Assembly (NCBI RefSeq): GCF_014805625.2
Contig: NW_023998432.1
Coordinates: forward strand, 1,699,276-1,763,275
Source of the DNA: Glossina fuscipes
Taxonomy: Eukaryota; Arthropoda; Insecta; Diptera; Glossinidae
Reading direction: 5' to 3'
Length of the DNA stretch: 64,000 bases
A program made the translations under genes and the position numbers. Shown piece after piece: positions 10,525 to 22,529 of this stretch; the stretch's first letter is position 1; the number at the start of each line of letters is the position of its first letter. The notes beneath the pieces are model-generated. The model did not search any database. It had not been told where the DNA came from and worked only from the letters and a program-made list of their open reading frames with translations.

Positions 10525-10618
10525 TGTATATGGCTGCTGCCATAGACGAGACGATACACACCAGATTGGCATATGTTATGCCTTTAATGATGAAGCGTCC
10601 CTCATAGCTGCTGCTAGA
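10520..10618 (-). CDS. Orphan terminal coding exon, hydrophobic C-terminus
   Basis: On the minus strand a consensus branch-like CTAAC (in CCTCCTAACCCAAAT, about 10645), a long C/T tract and TTCTTCTGTTGCAG precede this exon. In phase 0 it reads SSSSYEGRFIIKGITYANLV, then CIVSSMAAAIYK and a stop: 32 residues. The other two phases give stops early, which supports phase 0. The last 20 or so residues are mildly hydrophobic, as in a GPI-attachment signal or a tail membrane segment. The four serines at the start could hold a GPI site. No upstream exon was recognised, so the parent gene is unknown. It may be an alternative last exon of the FN3/TM gene 14 kb upstream on the same strand (also phase 0 at one junction), or belong to another gene. 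A chance open frame is possible but the acceptor quality argues against it. Confidence 0.5.
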   Translation of the reverse strand, partial: SSSSYEGRFIIKGITYANLVCIVSSMAAAIYK

Positions 10619-10699
10619 CTGCAACAGAAGAAATGATTTGGGTTAGGAGGAAAGAGGGATTCAGGGAGAGAAGAAATCCCAGATAACAATGTACAGTTT

Positions 10700-13235
10700 G
10701 ATATAAATGTGTATCATGAGCATTCAAATGTCGGCGTGATTAGCTTGCAAGCAGCCAGCAAAAAGACAAAAATTTTATTTAAAAATTGGAGAAATTATTC
10801 TCCAAAATTCTTTTTAATGATCATCACAGGAGTGCTTTCAATCAACTGTCTGACATATTGCCAATTAAGAATAGAACTTTCTCGTGTATATTATTATTTT
10901 TTTTTTTTTTTGTTTAGTGTTGTATGATAGAGTGAACCTCTAAAAGATATTTTAGAGATAAACGAAACATTATAAAGAGGAGGAGGGGGCATATACTGGA
11001 TTTTCCTTCACAAATTCCGGATCACAACTGAATGAATATGGTGGAATTAGAGGCGGAGCAGATAATGAAATTTACGCAGAAAATTTCATGTGCTTCAAGT
11101 ACAAAAAATACTTCACGCTACCACTATTATAATGATGCGGCTCATTAAAAAAAAAGAAGCAAAGAAGCAAAGAAGCAATAAATTGCATATCGTATAAATG
11201 TGTTATACCCTTGATGTAGGGAGTCCAAAAAAAGTATTCCAATCCACCATTAATTAGGTAGATATAGTTTTTCTTGAATTCATTCATTTATTGATTTTTT
11301 TTTTTATTTTTTTTAATAAAACTAATTTACAAAATTTAAAGAAAGTGATCAAAGCTTAATATATTTACTTAATATTTCAATTGATGTTGTAATGAAGATG
11401 AGAGAAGAAAGATAATTTATGTTTATTTTTCATTAATTTATTCATCATTTTTTTTTTGTTATTTTTTTGTCTTTTTTTATTTTTGAATAGCAAAAATTAA
11501 AATTTACCAAATAAGTAAGCTGGTTATGGTTAAATTTTAATGGATATTACTTAAGAAATTTGTAATCATAGGCAAATATATTTTTTGTTTTTTTATTTTT
11601 CTTGACTTTTAGTTATTAATAAACTTTTAAGTCTTACAATTTATATAATCAAGTTATCTTAAGATTGCATAATGTTCTCATTTTTTTATTATTTGTGTTT
11701 CTTAATATTGCATTATAATTTTATATTAAAAAAAAAAAGAAGAAGAAGAAACCCGAAATTATATTTACAGCCTTTAAACTACAGATACCTTCGGGCGTTA
11801 CTCTTCGAAATTGCTTTTTAGTTTATTGAAAACAAAAAAAAAATTATCATTAAATTGCTTTTAATACTAAATTCGCTTATTCCTACACATTTATTATAAT
11901 ACGCGTGGATACAATTTAAGATTTAAAAAAAGGCTTATATACCGTAAGTCCTACACTTTTTCATTAAAGTTTAGGTATCGCTAAGTATTGTAGTCAGTGA
12001 TATATTTGTTGTTTATCTTTATTTATTTATATAGATTGCAGTTTAATTTTTTTTTTAAATTTTTTTTTCTTTTTGTTTGAAATGCATTGCTTTTTAATTA
12101 CGGTTGACTGATTGATTGATTGAGTGATTGACTAATTAATTAATTGTTTTCTATTATGAGACTTGTTTTCTCGCGATGTTAGAGATATGCCAGATGTTTG
12201 CCAATAAATATATACGTAAATCTATTTTTATTTTTTTTTTTAAGAAATTATTTACACACCACTAGCGTTCATAAGCGTTCGTCAATTAATTTTCCTAACA
12301 TCCTAGCAGATGGGGTAGTAACGTCAACCGTAGAACGGAAAAAACTTGGACGTTTCTATTTTTTTGATTGTTCCTTTTTCATTATTCAAATTACTATTTC
12401 CTTTTTTATTTATTTTTATTTTAAAATATTTTCTAAAAAGTTTTCTTATATGTGTGCAGTACTTTTCGATGCATATCTTGCCTCAACATTCTGTGTTAAG
12501 CGTCCAAATGATTTAAAAATAAAAAAGATAAAAATAATTTAAAGTACTAGTGATGCAAATCAAAGCGCCATCACGTGTCATTTGCCCTGCACGGGGGATG
12601 GTTTCATAAATCTATTACTTGATAATCGTTTGCAAATGAAGTCTCGAAGAGATTATTCAATTTGCTCTTGATCTTCTAAGAATTGTCCGGAGATACTCTA
12701 CATTGGCGCATTTTCATCTCCAATTAATTAGTGGTATATATGATCAAAGCTTTCTAGCTTTCCTCTTGAGGCATACAAACTAAAGAAAAATTAAGAAAAG
12801 AAAAAAAGAAGTTCTATTGTTGCCGCACTAAATGCTGCAGTTGCCAACACAAGTAATGTTTTTCAAAGTAATCGTCATATGAAACGTCAAAAACAATGAT
12901 TCCTTCTTAACAAGAAATAAAGGAAAGGATGAGTAACTTAAAAGTTAAGAAGGATATCTAAATGAAAGTTATTCAAAACCGGATACGATTGAAACAATTT
13001 GATGCACATTAGGAAAAAAAATGAACAAAAACAGTATATATAGAGCAAGCTTCATGTGTTCTTGAGTATTTTTTTTGTTTAAACTTTTCAACTGTAGTGT
13101 CTCCGACGTACAACGAAATGCCATCATTGAGATGAGCAAGAAAGCTGCAGACGAGGATGGAGGATTAATATTTACTTAATATGCAATTGAAGTTTACCAG
13201 GAGAAAAGTGCTACAAACTTGCACAAATAATGAAA

Positions 13236-13271
<36 letters not shown>

Positions 13272-16200
13272 TTACTCCCTCATCCATCTTGTAGTACACT
13301 GCAAACTACGTCGTCTTACTGTTTATCGACACATGAACAAAGCAATTAATTCTTGTCATTTGAGACCCCATTTTCCGATTTGCAGAAAATTTATAACTGA
13401 GCCGAACAAACATACACGCTTGCTTGCTGCTGAAGCATATACATTTTCTGGCAACCTTATAATGATATTGATAAGCAAATGAATATGAAAGTGGAAAACT
13501 TTTTTTTTGAAATATTTAAAAGTCATTTTCAAAGCATTACTTTTTAAGTAGACGTCGATATGTAAGGGTTTTAGAAAGATTTTTTGCTAAATTTATCTCA
13601 ACTTAATCGAAGTATTAGCAAAAAAAAAAAATATTTTTATAGCTGCATTACAGAATAAAAATTATTAAAGAAGTTTCCATAAAAGTTTTTTAAAAACGTA
13701 CTCTAAACATTTTAATACAGGGTCATCCATTTCATGGTTCCGAAGGTAAACGAAAATAAAAGCAGTGAATTCACGGTCACGTTTCATGAGTATGTGTTGA
13801 TTAAATGACTTCGGACATAAGAATTATTAGCCCTTTGATGTAAGGAAAACACATCGGATGTTCCTAGAAGACATGTATGTGTGTAAAAAATAACTTTTGG
13901 ATGTGGTTTGTGGGCCGAAAATGTCATATCTGAATATGAAAATGGTAATTGCACTCAACCACAATGCATAGCGGTGACGAAGCATGATAATTAATTTTTC
14001 AAGGCGCGAAGCAGAGGATCTCGGCTTGGATGGTATATGGCTTTTGTTTCATGACAAAACCAACTGATAGGAAAAAAGCTTCAATGATCGAGTAACCTCT
14101 AAAAATGCTTATATGAGCTTGCTAAAAAGATGGTGCGGTATAGCTCTATTGCATTTTTATTTTGGGGCGATGTTGGACTATTGGCTTACCTCAATAACTC
14201 TCAACAACTCTCAATGATCTTATTTATCGGGCGTCTTATTCTTGTTACTGATGTGGTAAAGTGGCAGAAATAAGGATTGAATATTTACAAAGATTCAGAG
14301 GAGATCATTTATACATAAAATTATTTTTCAAATGAAAACGACATGAATCTAAATATCTAAAATGAAAGAACATTTAAGTTGATATCTTTTACAGTTTAGT
14401 TTTTATTACAAACGAAAAAAAACTCCTTTGGTGTCAACAAGAATAATTCAATATCGATATATAAAATAAAACACACTAGCAATCTTATTAAGGATTGCCG
14501 AAATAACATGTAATGAATGTATGAAAAATGATTTCCTCACATCGATTTATATTGTCTTTGACAGTTTAACAGATAATGTCTGTTATATAGAACGAGGCAA
14601 GTTTGCATCAATCTTTTTATATAGAACGATGCATGCTTAAGAAATGTTTTCAAATCATTCAAAACTCTTATCGAAATTTTCACTTCGATCACAGTATGCG
14701 ATTAATCTTAGTCATAATCGCGAAAAAGCGAATAACTGCAGGCCAGTCTTTAAAATGAAAGTAAAAACTTCATAATAACTATAAAAAAAATATGAAAGTT
14801 TGCAAGAAGAGGAGAAAATCTAACAATATAATTCAAGAATGATGGCTATAATGCAAATAATAAGGCATCTCTGCGATAATTCTTTGACCGAATCAGAAGA
14901 ACTAGCAACAACACAACAAAGATCCTGCGCATGCTACGAAACAAATCAATTGTGGGCGTCCGTAAGCGACGACCTTAAGGAGAATCATTATATAAACGAG
15001 ATCTGACAAGCTGAGCTGATGTTTAGTATAATTACTTTAAAGATTTTCGAGTTTGCGCTTGCTTTATAAAATACATGAAATCACTTTTGTGCATTAAATA
15101 GTGGAACATTCCGGTGGTAGACTCAATAATTCTTCTATGCTGCCTTTAATCCATTCGTTGTCTGTATAAATTCTACTCATCTTTGCTGAGGAATTATTGC
15201 TGTTACCTTTGATCATATATCTAGCCAATCCAACTAAACAATTTTGATATAGTATAGGACTGGCAATCTTTTTCGGCCATATTTCGTTACATTTCTACGT
15301 CTACGTTAAGACATTCAATATAATCGACGCGAGCACTGACTCGACTGTCTTTTAAATTGGCTTCAGAGTATTTAACAACATTATTCGATGATTTAATTTT
15401 CTTTTGAAGAAAACTTAGAGTAAATTTCCACAACCAACAAAATTTATGCCATCCAAATTTACGTTTTTCTCCAATTTAATCAAAGTGTAGTTAAAATCAT
15501 TTTCCTTTCTATTATATTTTCAGCATCAGTGCTCGCAGAGAAGTGATGTGTGAGTGTGCATAATCCTTTCTCAACATCCCGGTCATCCCAACCGTATGTT
15601 AAAACGATGTGCTCGCGAAAGTGCTTCGCCACGCATTATTAGTTGTATCTTACCACTTTATGAAAACAATAAATTTAAGTTTACCACATATCTTGTAGAA
15701 CTTTCCCATACGTAAATCCGAAATCATTTTTCGCTTGCCGGATCGATTTGCTGTCTTTGTGATAGTTCTTCATCGAATATATGGTAGTTTAAATCAAAAT
15801 AATTTAACAAAAAAAAAAGCAAATGTAAGCAAGTTCTTTGATATATTCGAAGATCTGCTTTCCTTAGAGAAAGTTCAAATAAAAGTGATTTGAAAGCAAA
15901 CAAAATTAGTTGCTATAGACCCGCTTGCTTCAGACAATTAGCTCAAAATACTTTTTAACTTTTGTTTAATGTATATATATTTTAGCTAGAATTATTTTTA
16001 TTTTTTATCTAGTGGTGAGTAATTGTTTTTTTTTAATCCTCGACTTAAGCCGATGTTAATGAAACTCTCATTATTTTTTTCTTTTTTTCTTTAATTAATG
16101 TATTCATTTTACAGTTTTAATTTAAGAAAAAAAAATAAAAAAAATATTGTAAATTATAAGAGAGAAAAATGAAAATAAAAAAAAAAAAAGGTGAAATTAA

Positions 16201-18450
16201 AAAATCGAAAAAAAAAAAATCGGTTTGCAATACGACATCGAAAACTTAAATCTTAAAAATGCGTTTCAAATATTTGCTTATGCGGAAAAGAACACTGGCT
16301 TTGCAAGTGTTTTTTCGCTTTTTTATGATGAAATTGTTTTTTCAAGGAATACCGACGTGCTCATATAATAATTTTGGTTCGTTATTATTATTATCAATTT
16401 AAACTGTTCGTAAGCCTTTCGCCTTTCCGAAATGTGCAGAAATGGCTTCAATTTACAGATACATACACACTTATTATTTTGTTAACAAACATATACAATG
16501 TTTTTAATTCTTTTTCAATTTCAATTACTTTACGTTTACTTTTCATCATGTTTTTCTTATTTTGTTATTTCTTACTAATTTTTTTGTTTGTTAAATGCCT
16601 CTCGCGTCTTAAAAATTTCTTCTATTTTTATCGTATTTCTATAAAAAATTTTGAATTTTGATTAAATTTTCCTTAATTTTTGTGTTTTTTCCTTTCTTTT
16701 CATTTGTATTAAATTTCTTTAGACTAAAATTTGAATTGCCAAACATTTTGTAGTAAAAATATTATGATTTTCAAGCATTTTTTCTCTAATTTTTTTTTTT
16801 TTTTCAAAATTTTGTTTATATTTTTTTTTTTTTTTTTTTTGTTTTTTTTCTAAGCCAATAAATAAATTTTCGCAAAATTTAACCGCAAGTACAATTTGTT
16901 TTACTATATTTTTATATATGTTTTTTCCATAATTATTTTTAGAATTTTGATTGTTTGTTTTAATTTCTTGTTGGTTTTGTTGTTGTCGTTTATTGCGGTG
17001 AGATGTTCTGTAAATGATTTTAGTTATTGTTCCGAGCAATATTAAGTGAAGAACATTAGAAAAAAAAAAAAAAAAAAAAATGAAAACAAAAAGAAAAGCA
17101 AATGAGAAAAAAAAAACACAAAGAAAAATCTAAACACATATAAAGGAACTGAATGGAACCAAAAGCTTATTGTGCGTAAACAAGAGAGAGCAACAAATAG
17201 GAAAATATTAAATAATTAATTTTTTTTTTTTTGTTTTTACAAACGCCATGATTTATATTATGTTAGTTATTGTACTTTAGCGGTACTATTTTTTTTTTTT
17301 GTTTTATTTCCTTTTTATTTGCTTGATTGTGATTCTCTTTATTCTTTTTGTGTTCCGAGCTATTAGTTGTATAAGGAGGAGAAAAACTCGCACTTAAAAA
17401 AAAAAAATAAAAAATTAAGAAAATGAAAAACATTACTAAAAGAGTTATGTAAAATAATGGTTTTTCTATTTATTTTGTTTTTGTTCGTCAGTAACCTCAG
17501 TGAAATCACATTACAATAATAATAATTATATACAATCATTAGTTTAAATTTAAAAGCAAATACGAGTACACGAGATGCATATATCAGAATCAATATTTCA
17601 ACATTCGAAGAAGTCACTGAGACAACAAAATCTGCATGCCCTTGCACGGATGCACTTGCAAGGCTACCCGGCCATTAGAATCTCTTAAAAGGTTTATTAT
17701 TAAATTTCGTCCGTCAGCGAACAAACGGAAGATGCGGTGCGATTATTTATTTCCACCACATTTATAAAATTAACTTGTGATATTCACAACTTTTGTTCAT
17801 TTTTATTAACTTTGCACTTTGCATTATTCTCTTTAGTTAATCTTCAACTTTCACTAGAGAAGGTTTCCAAAAAGTTTCTTTCAGGAAATCCTATCTCTTT
17901 ATTTGTTTGAACTATGCTTCACAATATTGAATTCCATCGGTTTCAAGTCATTTCTTAAATCATTTCTTCCCAAATCGAATCGAGAAAAACTAAAAATTAT
18001 TTTTTGAGTATTAAGCCTATGAATTCACTAGTTGTAAGATAACAAAGAAAGATACAAGATTCATGGCATTCTTTGAAGACAATTTTAAAATTTTTGTATC
18101 GCTGACAAGAGCAGGCGTGCACGTTTTATTCTGTATTTCTCCTTACACATACTGAAAACGGCAAAATCCCCGAATATCGAAACAGATATGAATGCGTTTT
18201 CGAAGCAGCTGTTCAGCACTGGATTGCCGAAACGAGTCAGTTCGATTCATTTAGAATTGCGATGATAAATATTTGGAAAACCTAAAATAATTGTTTCCTG
18301 AACATATATTGGTTTTAAGAAAATCATGAAAAGCAAACAAATACTAATTTCGTGCTCTCCCCACCGACCCTACAAATCAATATGTGCTATACCTATATTG
18401 ACGTGTATGAATCAAATGGACTCATTAAATAATGCAGTAAGTACAGAGAA
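10700..18450. other. Gene-poor AT-rich block, intron or intergenic
   Basis: No coding exon, RNA gene or recognisable transposon was found here. It is dominated by poly-A/poly-T runs (for example 16790-16840 and 17060-17080). Open frames such as 12198-12542, 16374-16661 and 17039-16719 are low-complexity (Phe/Ile/Tyr or Lys/Asn/Gln) and show no domain. If the exon at 10618 and the FN3 gene are one transcription unit, this would be intron. Confidence 0.4.
13241..13268. repeat. (TC)14 microsatellite
   Basis: Uninterrupted TC dinucleotide run, 28 bases. Confidence 0.97.
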
Positions 18451-18616
18451 AATTGATTGAGTACAGACAAATTTCGTATGGTCTTGACGCAGACATAGCA
18501 GTCGGCGAGCAAGTGCTCTCAACTAAAGCCAGTTTTTCAAGTATTGGGCAAAAGGAATACAAGTCAGGCCGCCGGTACTACATATGCGGGAAATATATTT
18601 CAACGGAAAACAGAAT

Positions 18617-19000
18617 ATACGAGATGCGTTCAAAAAAGCAGGGCTTTTTTTTTTCTTAAAGAATATTTATTTATTCATCAATATCTACTTCATCTCCTTC
18701 AAAGTAATGCCCCTTAAATATAATACACTTTCGTGTATTATACACTTCCGTCAGCGCTTTTTCCAATCCTTGAAGCACTTTTTATTTGGGTGTTTTCGTA
18801 TAGCCTTAAGCTCTTCCAACGCTGCGGTCTTTTCAGTTTTAGGGACAGAAAATAGTCGTAGGGGCCAATTCCGTTGAATGCGGTCCTTAATTCGTGCTTT
18901 TTGACACTAAAATGTCGCCAAGCACATCAAAACACCTATTATCTTAACATATGTCAAAAACAAACTACAAATGCAAAATGTCTGATAATGTCAACGTACG
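18617..19000 (-). mobile_element. Deleted mariner: 5' leader fused to C-terminal end
   Basis: On the minus strand, upstream leader sequence shared with the relic at 1-560 (about 18995-18940, GACATTATCAGACATTTTGC) runs straight into the transposase C-terminus: PYDYFLSLKLKRPQ (third-aspartate region, about 18830), FKDWKKR, then KCIIFKGHYFEGDEVDIDE and a stop near 18675. The 3' end ACGAGATGCGTTCAAAAAAG (18617-18636, plus strand) resembles mariner terminal repeats. The N-terminal and central domains are absent, so it is a short non-autonomous deletion derivative with a few frameshifts. It is the same family as the relic at the left edge. Confidence 0.75.
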
Positions 19001-19142
19001 TTAGCAACATGCCAAAAAAAATCCAAAAATCTTACATGTACGTTGCCCATACAATTTAAAGAGTCATCTTTTTTATAAACACACGTCGTACATGTAGAAA
19101 CCGGTCTGATAAAGTTTCTTTTATTTAAAATTTCAAAATATT

Positions 19143-19168
19143 CACACACACACACACACACACACACA
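19143..19168. repeat. (CA)13 microsatellite
   Basis: Uninterrupted CA run. Confidence 0.96.
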
Positions 19169-19199
19169 ATAGCTATGTATCCAACATTTGGCAATCTAG

Positions 19200-20329
19200 G
19201 CTTCTATAATAACAAAAGGGACTATACATATGTCGTAAAAGTGGCCAAGAAATATTTATTTCAAATGGCGATAGGCGTTAACGGACTAGCAGTGTACAAC
19301 TTAGTTTGAGGCGATCACTACGTATGTTTCTTTATACATCCCTTAATGTTTTATATTGCCGAAGATTTAATTATACGTTAATTATAAATATGTTAAATAG
19401 AGAATGGAGAGCAATTATTTAAAAAAATTTTAATGACATATTATTTTTTTACTTTTTTAGTCTTGCTGCCATTTCTTATAGAGAGTTTTGTGTAAAAATG
19501 GTGATTTAATTATTAGAATTATGACTGACTTTCGAAATAACCGAAAAGATTTCCTCTTGTTATCTTACTAGTATAAAAAGCTTTCTCCCTCAGTTGGTAA
19601 AATGAGCCAATGAGCAATCTGTACTAACCAAGCCCAATTATGACAATTGTGTAAGCATTGTTATGTACTTTCTAGCTTCGATCTTTTATTATGTGCTTTC
19701 TTATCTTTTTCTTAATAGTCACGTAGTCCTTTGAATTAACATGTCTAGCTTCCTTAACTGTCGTTATTAATTCATTTACGGTATTTTAGTTTTCTAATTT
19801 TATTCTAGCCCTTATGTTATGTCACTCTTTTCTTAACAAAAAGTCTACACTCCCATCTACTTTGTCGATAACTATGGTTTACTATTTCTTATAAAATCTC
19901 ATTATTGTTTTGAATTCTTCACCTAACATTTCTAAATAGGTGATTACATACACATTAGTCAGAAATGGCTCATTAAAGGTTTTATTTGTATAAAATTTCA
20001 AGTTTCCCGGCATTCACTGTGGTTTTACTTTCAAAGTGACCGTACATCAACATTACTACCGCTTTCTACGTCTTCTATCTGTCGATCCCTCCCTTGTCCT
20101 ATAAATTTTCCATATATGTAGACAAATAGGAATATTATACCCTACGCCTTCTCTCCTGCTTCTCTCTCTCGTTCATTAATTTGTCTGATAAGACAACAAA
20201 GATTATACATTATTTTCATGTAAAGCAATACTTTTCATGGAAGCCCTTATATTTGAGAGTGCTCAAAACGTTAACTAATGTGGTGCAATAATAAAAAAAG
20301 AAAGCCCCTACGGTTAATGTTGACGGTAC
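19200..20329. other. No recognised gene
   Basis: AT-rich DNA without a supported exon or repeat. Some pyrimidine-rich stretches (for example 20090-20170) but no adjoining open frame of note. Confidence 0.35.
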
Positions 20330-20680
20330 ATTACTTATATGAATCAATTTTCATTATAAAATGTCAAAAATAAGAAATTAGACAGGTTGGCATATAAGGG
20401 TTTAATATTTTATAAGAATCCTTATATGCGATGCTGCCGAAAAAATAGACTTACATGATCTAGATAGTTAAGTTTTATATCAAATAACTCGTAAGAGTCA
20501 GCTTTGATCATGAATTATCAAAAACTGGACGTTTTTGCCATATAAAGCCTTATCTGCTATTAAAACCCATATACTAGATTGGTTTTAAAAAATAGATCTA
20601 TGAGGTCCAGACTTGGTAAAGTCAAATTTTCGAACGAATTTTCGTCAAGAAATAATAATTCGAATTTTTTACCACACAAC
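20330..20680 (+). repeat. Dispersed repeat family C, copy 1
   Basis: It shares an ordered set of blocks with 22290-22520: TATAAAATGTCAAAAAT, a CATATAAGG/CATATAAAA box, GATC-containing blocks, and TTTTTGCCATATAAA. The blocks recur within each copy at irregular spacing, as in a satellite-derived element. A shorter match lies at 49440-49600. Identity is modest and judged by eye. Confidence 0.4.
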
Positions 20681-20689
20681 GGTTTACTT

Positions 20690-21440
20690 TTCCTGCGAAC
20701 GCCAGAGAGTTGAAAAAATTGCCCTATTCGATCCAAATTTTTTCAGACCAATTTAGAATATTTACTTAAAAGTTTTTGTCCCGAAATTTTCGAAATTACA
20801 AAATATGTATACATATTTTTAAAAGGAATTACAGGGGGGGTGATTGAAAAAGTTATCCGATCCAAATCGTTTACAATGACGGTTCGCCCTCAAGATAAGA
20901 CATGCCATCAAAATATTTCAAAACAACGGACAGAGAGACAAAGTTATTTCGATTCGAAAGCGATTCTGAACCGATAAAAAAAGTTGAGTCCATCTCCAGT
21001 CTGCCTGGATATTCTATAAATCCAAACAAACTTAATGTACTCTTGTACTGCAAGAGAGACAACCCATGAGTAGAGAGTCATAACAAAAACAAGTTTGCAT
21101 TCAAAACTATTAACATTTAATAAGCCCTAAACTGCTTTGCTAGAACCGATACAGTTTCTTCGCAAGAATTCTTATTACCGATGCGTATTTTAGCTTTAGT
21201 TCCGTTTTAAAGAAACGACAGTGTCATCTATGTTAAAATATATATAACAGTTTAAAAATATCCTTCGAATTTAATACGACTTTCATTAATATTTTATAAA
21301 TGAAATCAATTTAATTGCTTAAAATTGGAAATACATACTATATTTTCAGACAAACAGAGGAGGCCAAATTGTAAACTCATATTTTGATAAATTGGAAATA
21401 TTTCATGTAAGCAATGAATGGCAAATCGAGTCTATCATCA
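20690..21440. other. No recognised gene
   Basis: AT-rich; a 63-codon minus-strand frame (21062-20871) has no family signal. Confidence 0.35.
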
Positions 21441-21447
21441 CTGCACG

Positions 21448-21603
21448 TTTCGGACTATAAGACGCACCGGACGATGAAAGGCACTTCAAATTTATAATAT
21501 GACTTTTAGAAAGTTATATTCTAATGTTACCTCCGCACCGTAAGACGTACCCAAAATTTGATTCTATTTCCCCATGTAAAAGGGTGCGTCTTATACTCCG
21601 AAA
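21448..21603. mobile_element. 156-bp MITE with 21-bp terminal inverted repeats
   Basis: The left end TTTCGGACTATAAGACGCAC(C) at 21448-21468 and the reverse complement of the right end, TTTCGGAGTATAAGACGCAC(C), at 21603-21583 match at 20 of 21 positions. A further degenerate copy of the motif (GCACCGTAAGACGTACCC) lies inside at about 21535. There is no coding capacity. Ends with 'ACTATAAGACGCACC' are widespread in animal genomes as non-autonomous DNA transposons; the superfamily was not determined. Flanking target duplications are not obvious. Confidence 0.8.
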
Positions 21604-21609
21604 ATTAAA

Positions 21610-22285
21610 TTACAAATTAATTTATATTACATTTCGATCGTGAAACAAACAAATACATATCAGAAGAATTGCAAAAAACTTCTCGACTTTGTTTGTCTAC
21701 AAAGACGGTAAATTGAGTGTAATTGTTACACGGTGAGACTTGACGCTTTGTCATTATTCCCTTAAAAAAACCTGTTTCGATCTGACGATCCGTTTGACGT
21801 GCTGTCATAACTTTTAAGTATGCGAATATCTACTTAAAGCGCATTCAATTTAATTCCCTTCTCTGAACAACTGTCTCTGGAGAAGTGTAAAAATTGATTT
21901 CAACTATGAGTAGACAGGTAGGAAATATTACAACGTTAAGCGCAAACTATTATTTAAACCAGGCATGGGAAATGCCGGCACGTGACATCGTCGAGTCCGG
22001 CCCGCTGCGTAGCATATCTGCTAACTGTAAAGGCAGGTCTGTCCTAAAAAAAAAAAAAAAAAACCAAGCCAAAGTATTATAATCGGATAAGAGCGACTAT
22101 TAAATACCCTACACCACTTTGTCTAGTAAAATTTTCATTTATTCTCGCGATAAAATTCATAGAATTATACTCTATTTTCATGCAAAGGCATACATACTTT
22201 TTATTAGCATCCTTTCATGAAAAGTGATATGAAACGTCGATAATTCACGCCGTCTCAATTCAGTAAAATCATTTTCTTACAAAGA
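21610..22285. other. No recognised gene
   Basis: Short frames at 21617-21808 (minus) and 21894-22082 (plus) show no family match. An A-run lies at 22049-22063. Confidence 0.35.
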
Positions 22286-22289
22286 ATCT

Positions 22290-22520
22290 TCTCATTCTTT
22301 AACTATTTCTGTTATAAAATATCAAAAATTAAACCTTTGTGTCATATAAAATTTTTTAATCTTATGGTGATCTCTGAGATCCAAAATTTTGAGTCAATGT
22401 GATCCAAATTTGATACAGCAAATTTTCATGTCAGATAACATGTTGTGGACCAATTTTTACCATAAAATATTGAATATTAGAATTTTTTGCCATGTAAAAA
22501 CTTACTCCTCGCATAAAAGA
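22290..22520 (+). repeat. Dispersed repeat family C, copy 2
   Basis: Blocks TATAAAATATCAAAAATTAA, GTCATATAAAATTTT, GAGATCCAAAATTTTGAG and TTTTTTGCCATGTAAA follow the order seen at 20330-20600. Diverged and non-coding. Confidence 0.4.
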
Positions 22521-22529
22521 TTATACAGA

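Noticed and set aside
12540..12600. Possible minus-strand terminal exon after CCCCCGTGCAG
   Set aside because: The best phase gives only about 23 low-complexity residues and the pyrimidine tract is poor compared with the exon at 10618.
15520..15660. Possible plus-strand exon after TATTATATTTTCAG at 15522-15535
   Set aside because: All three phases reach a stop within a few codons and no donor or neighbouring exon was found.
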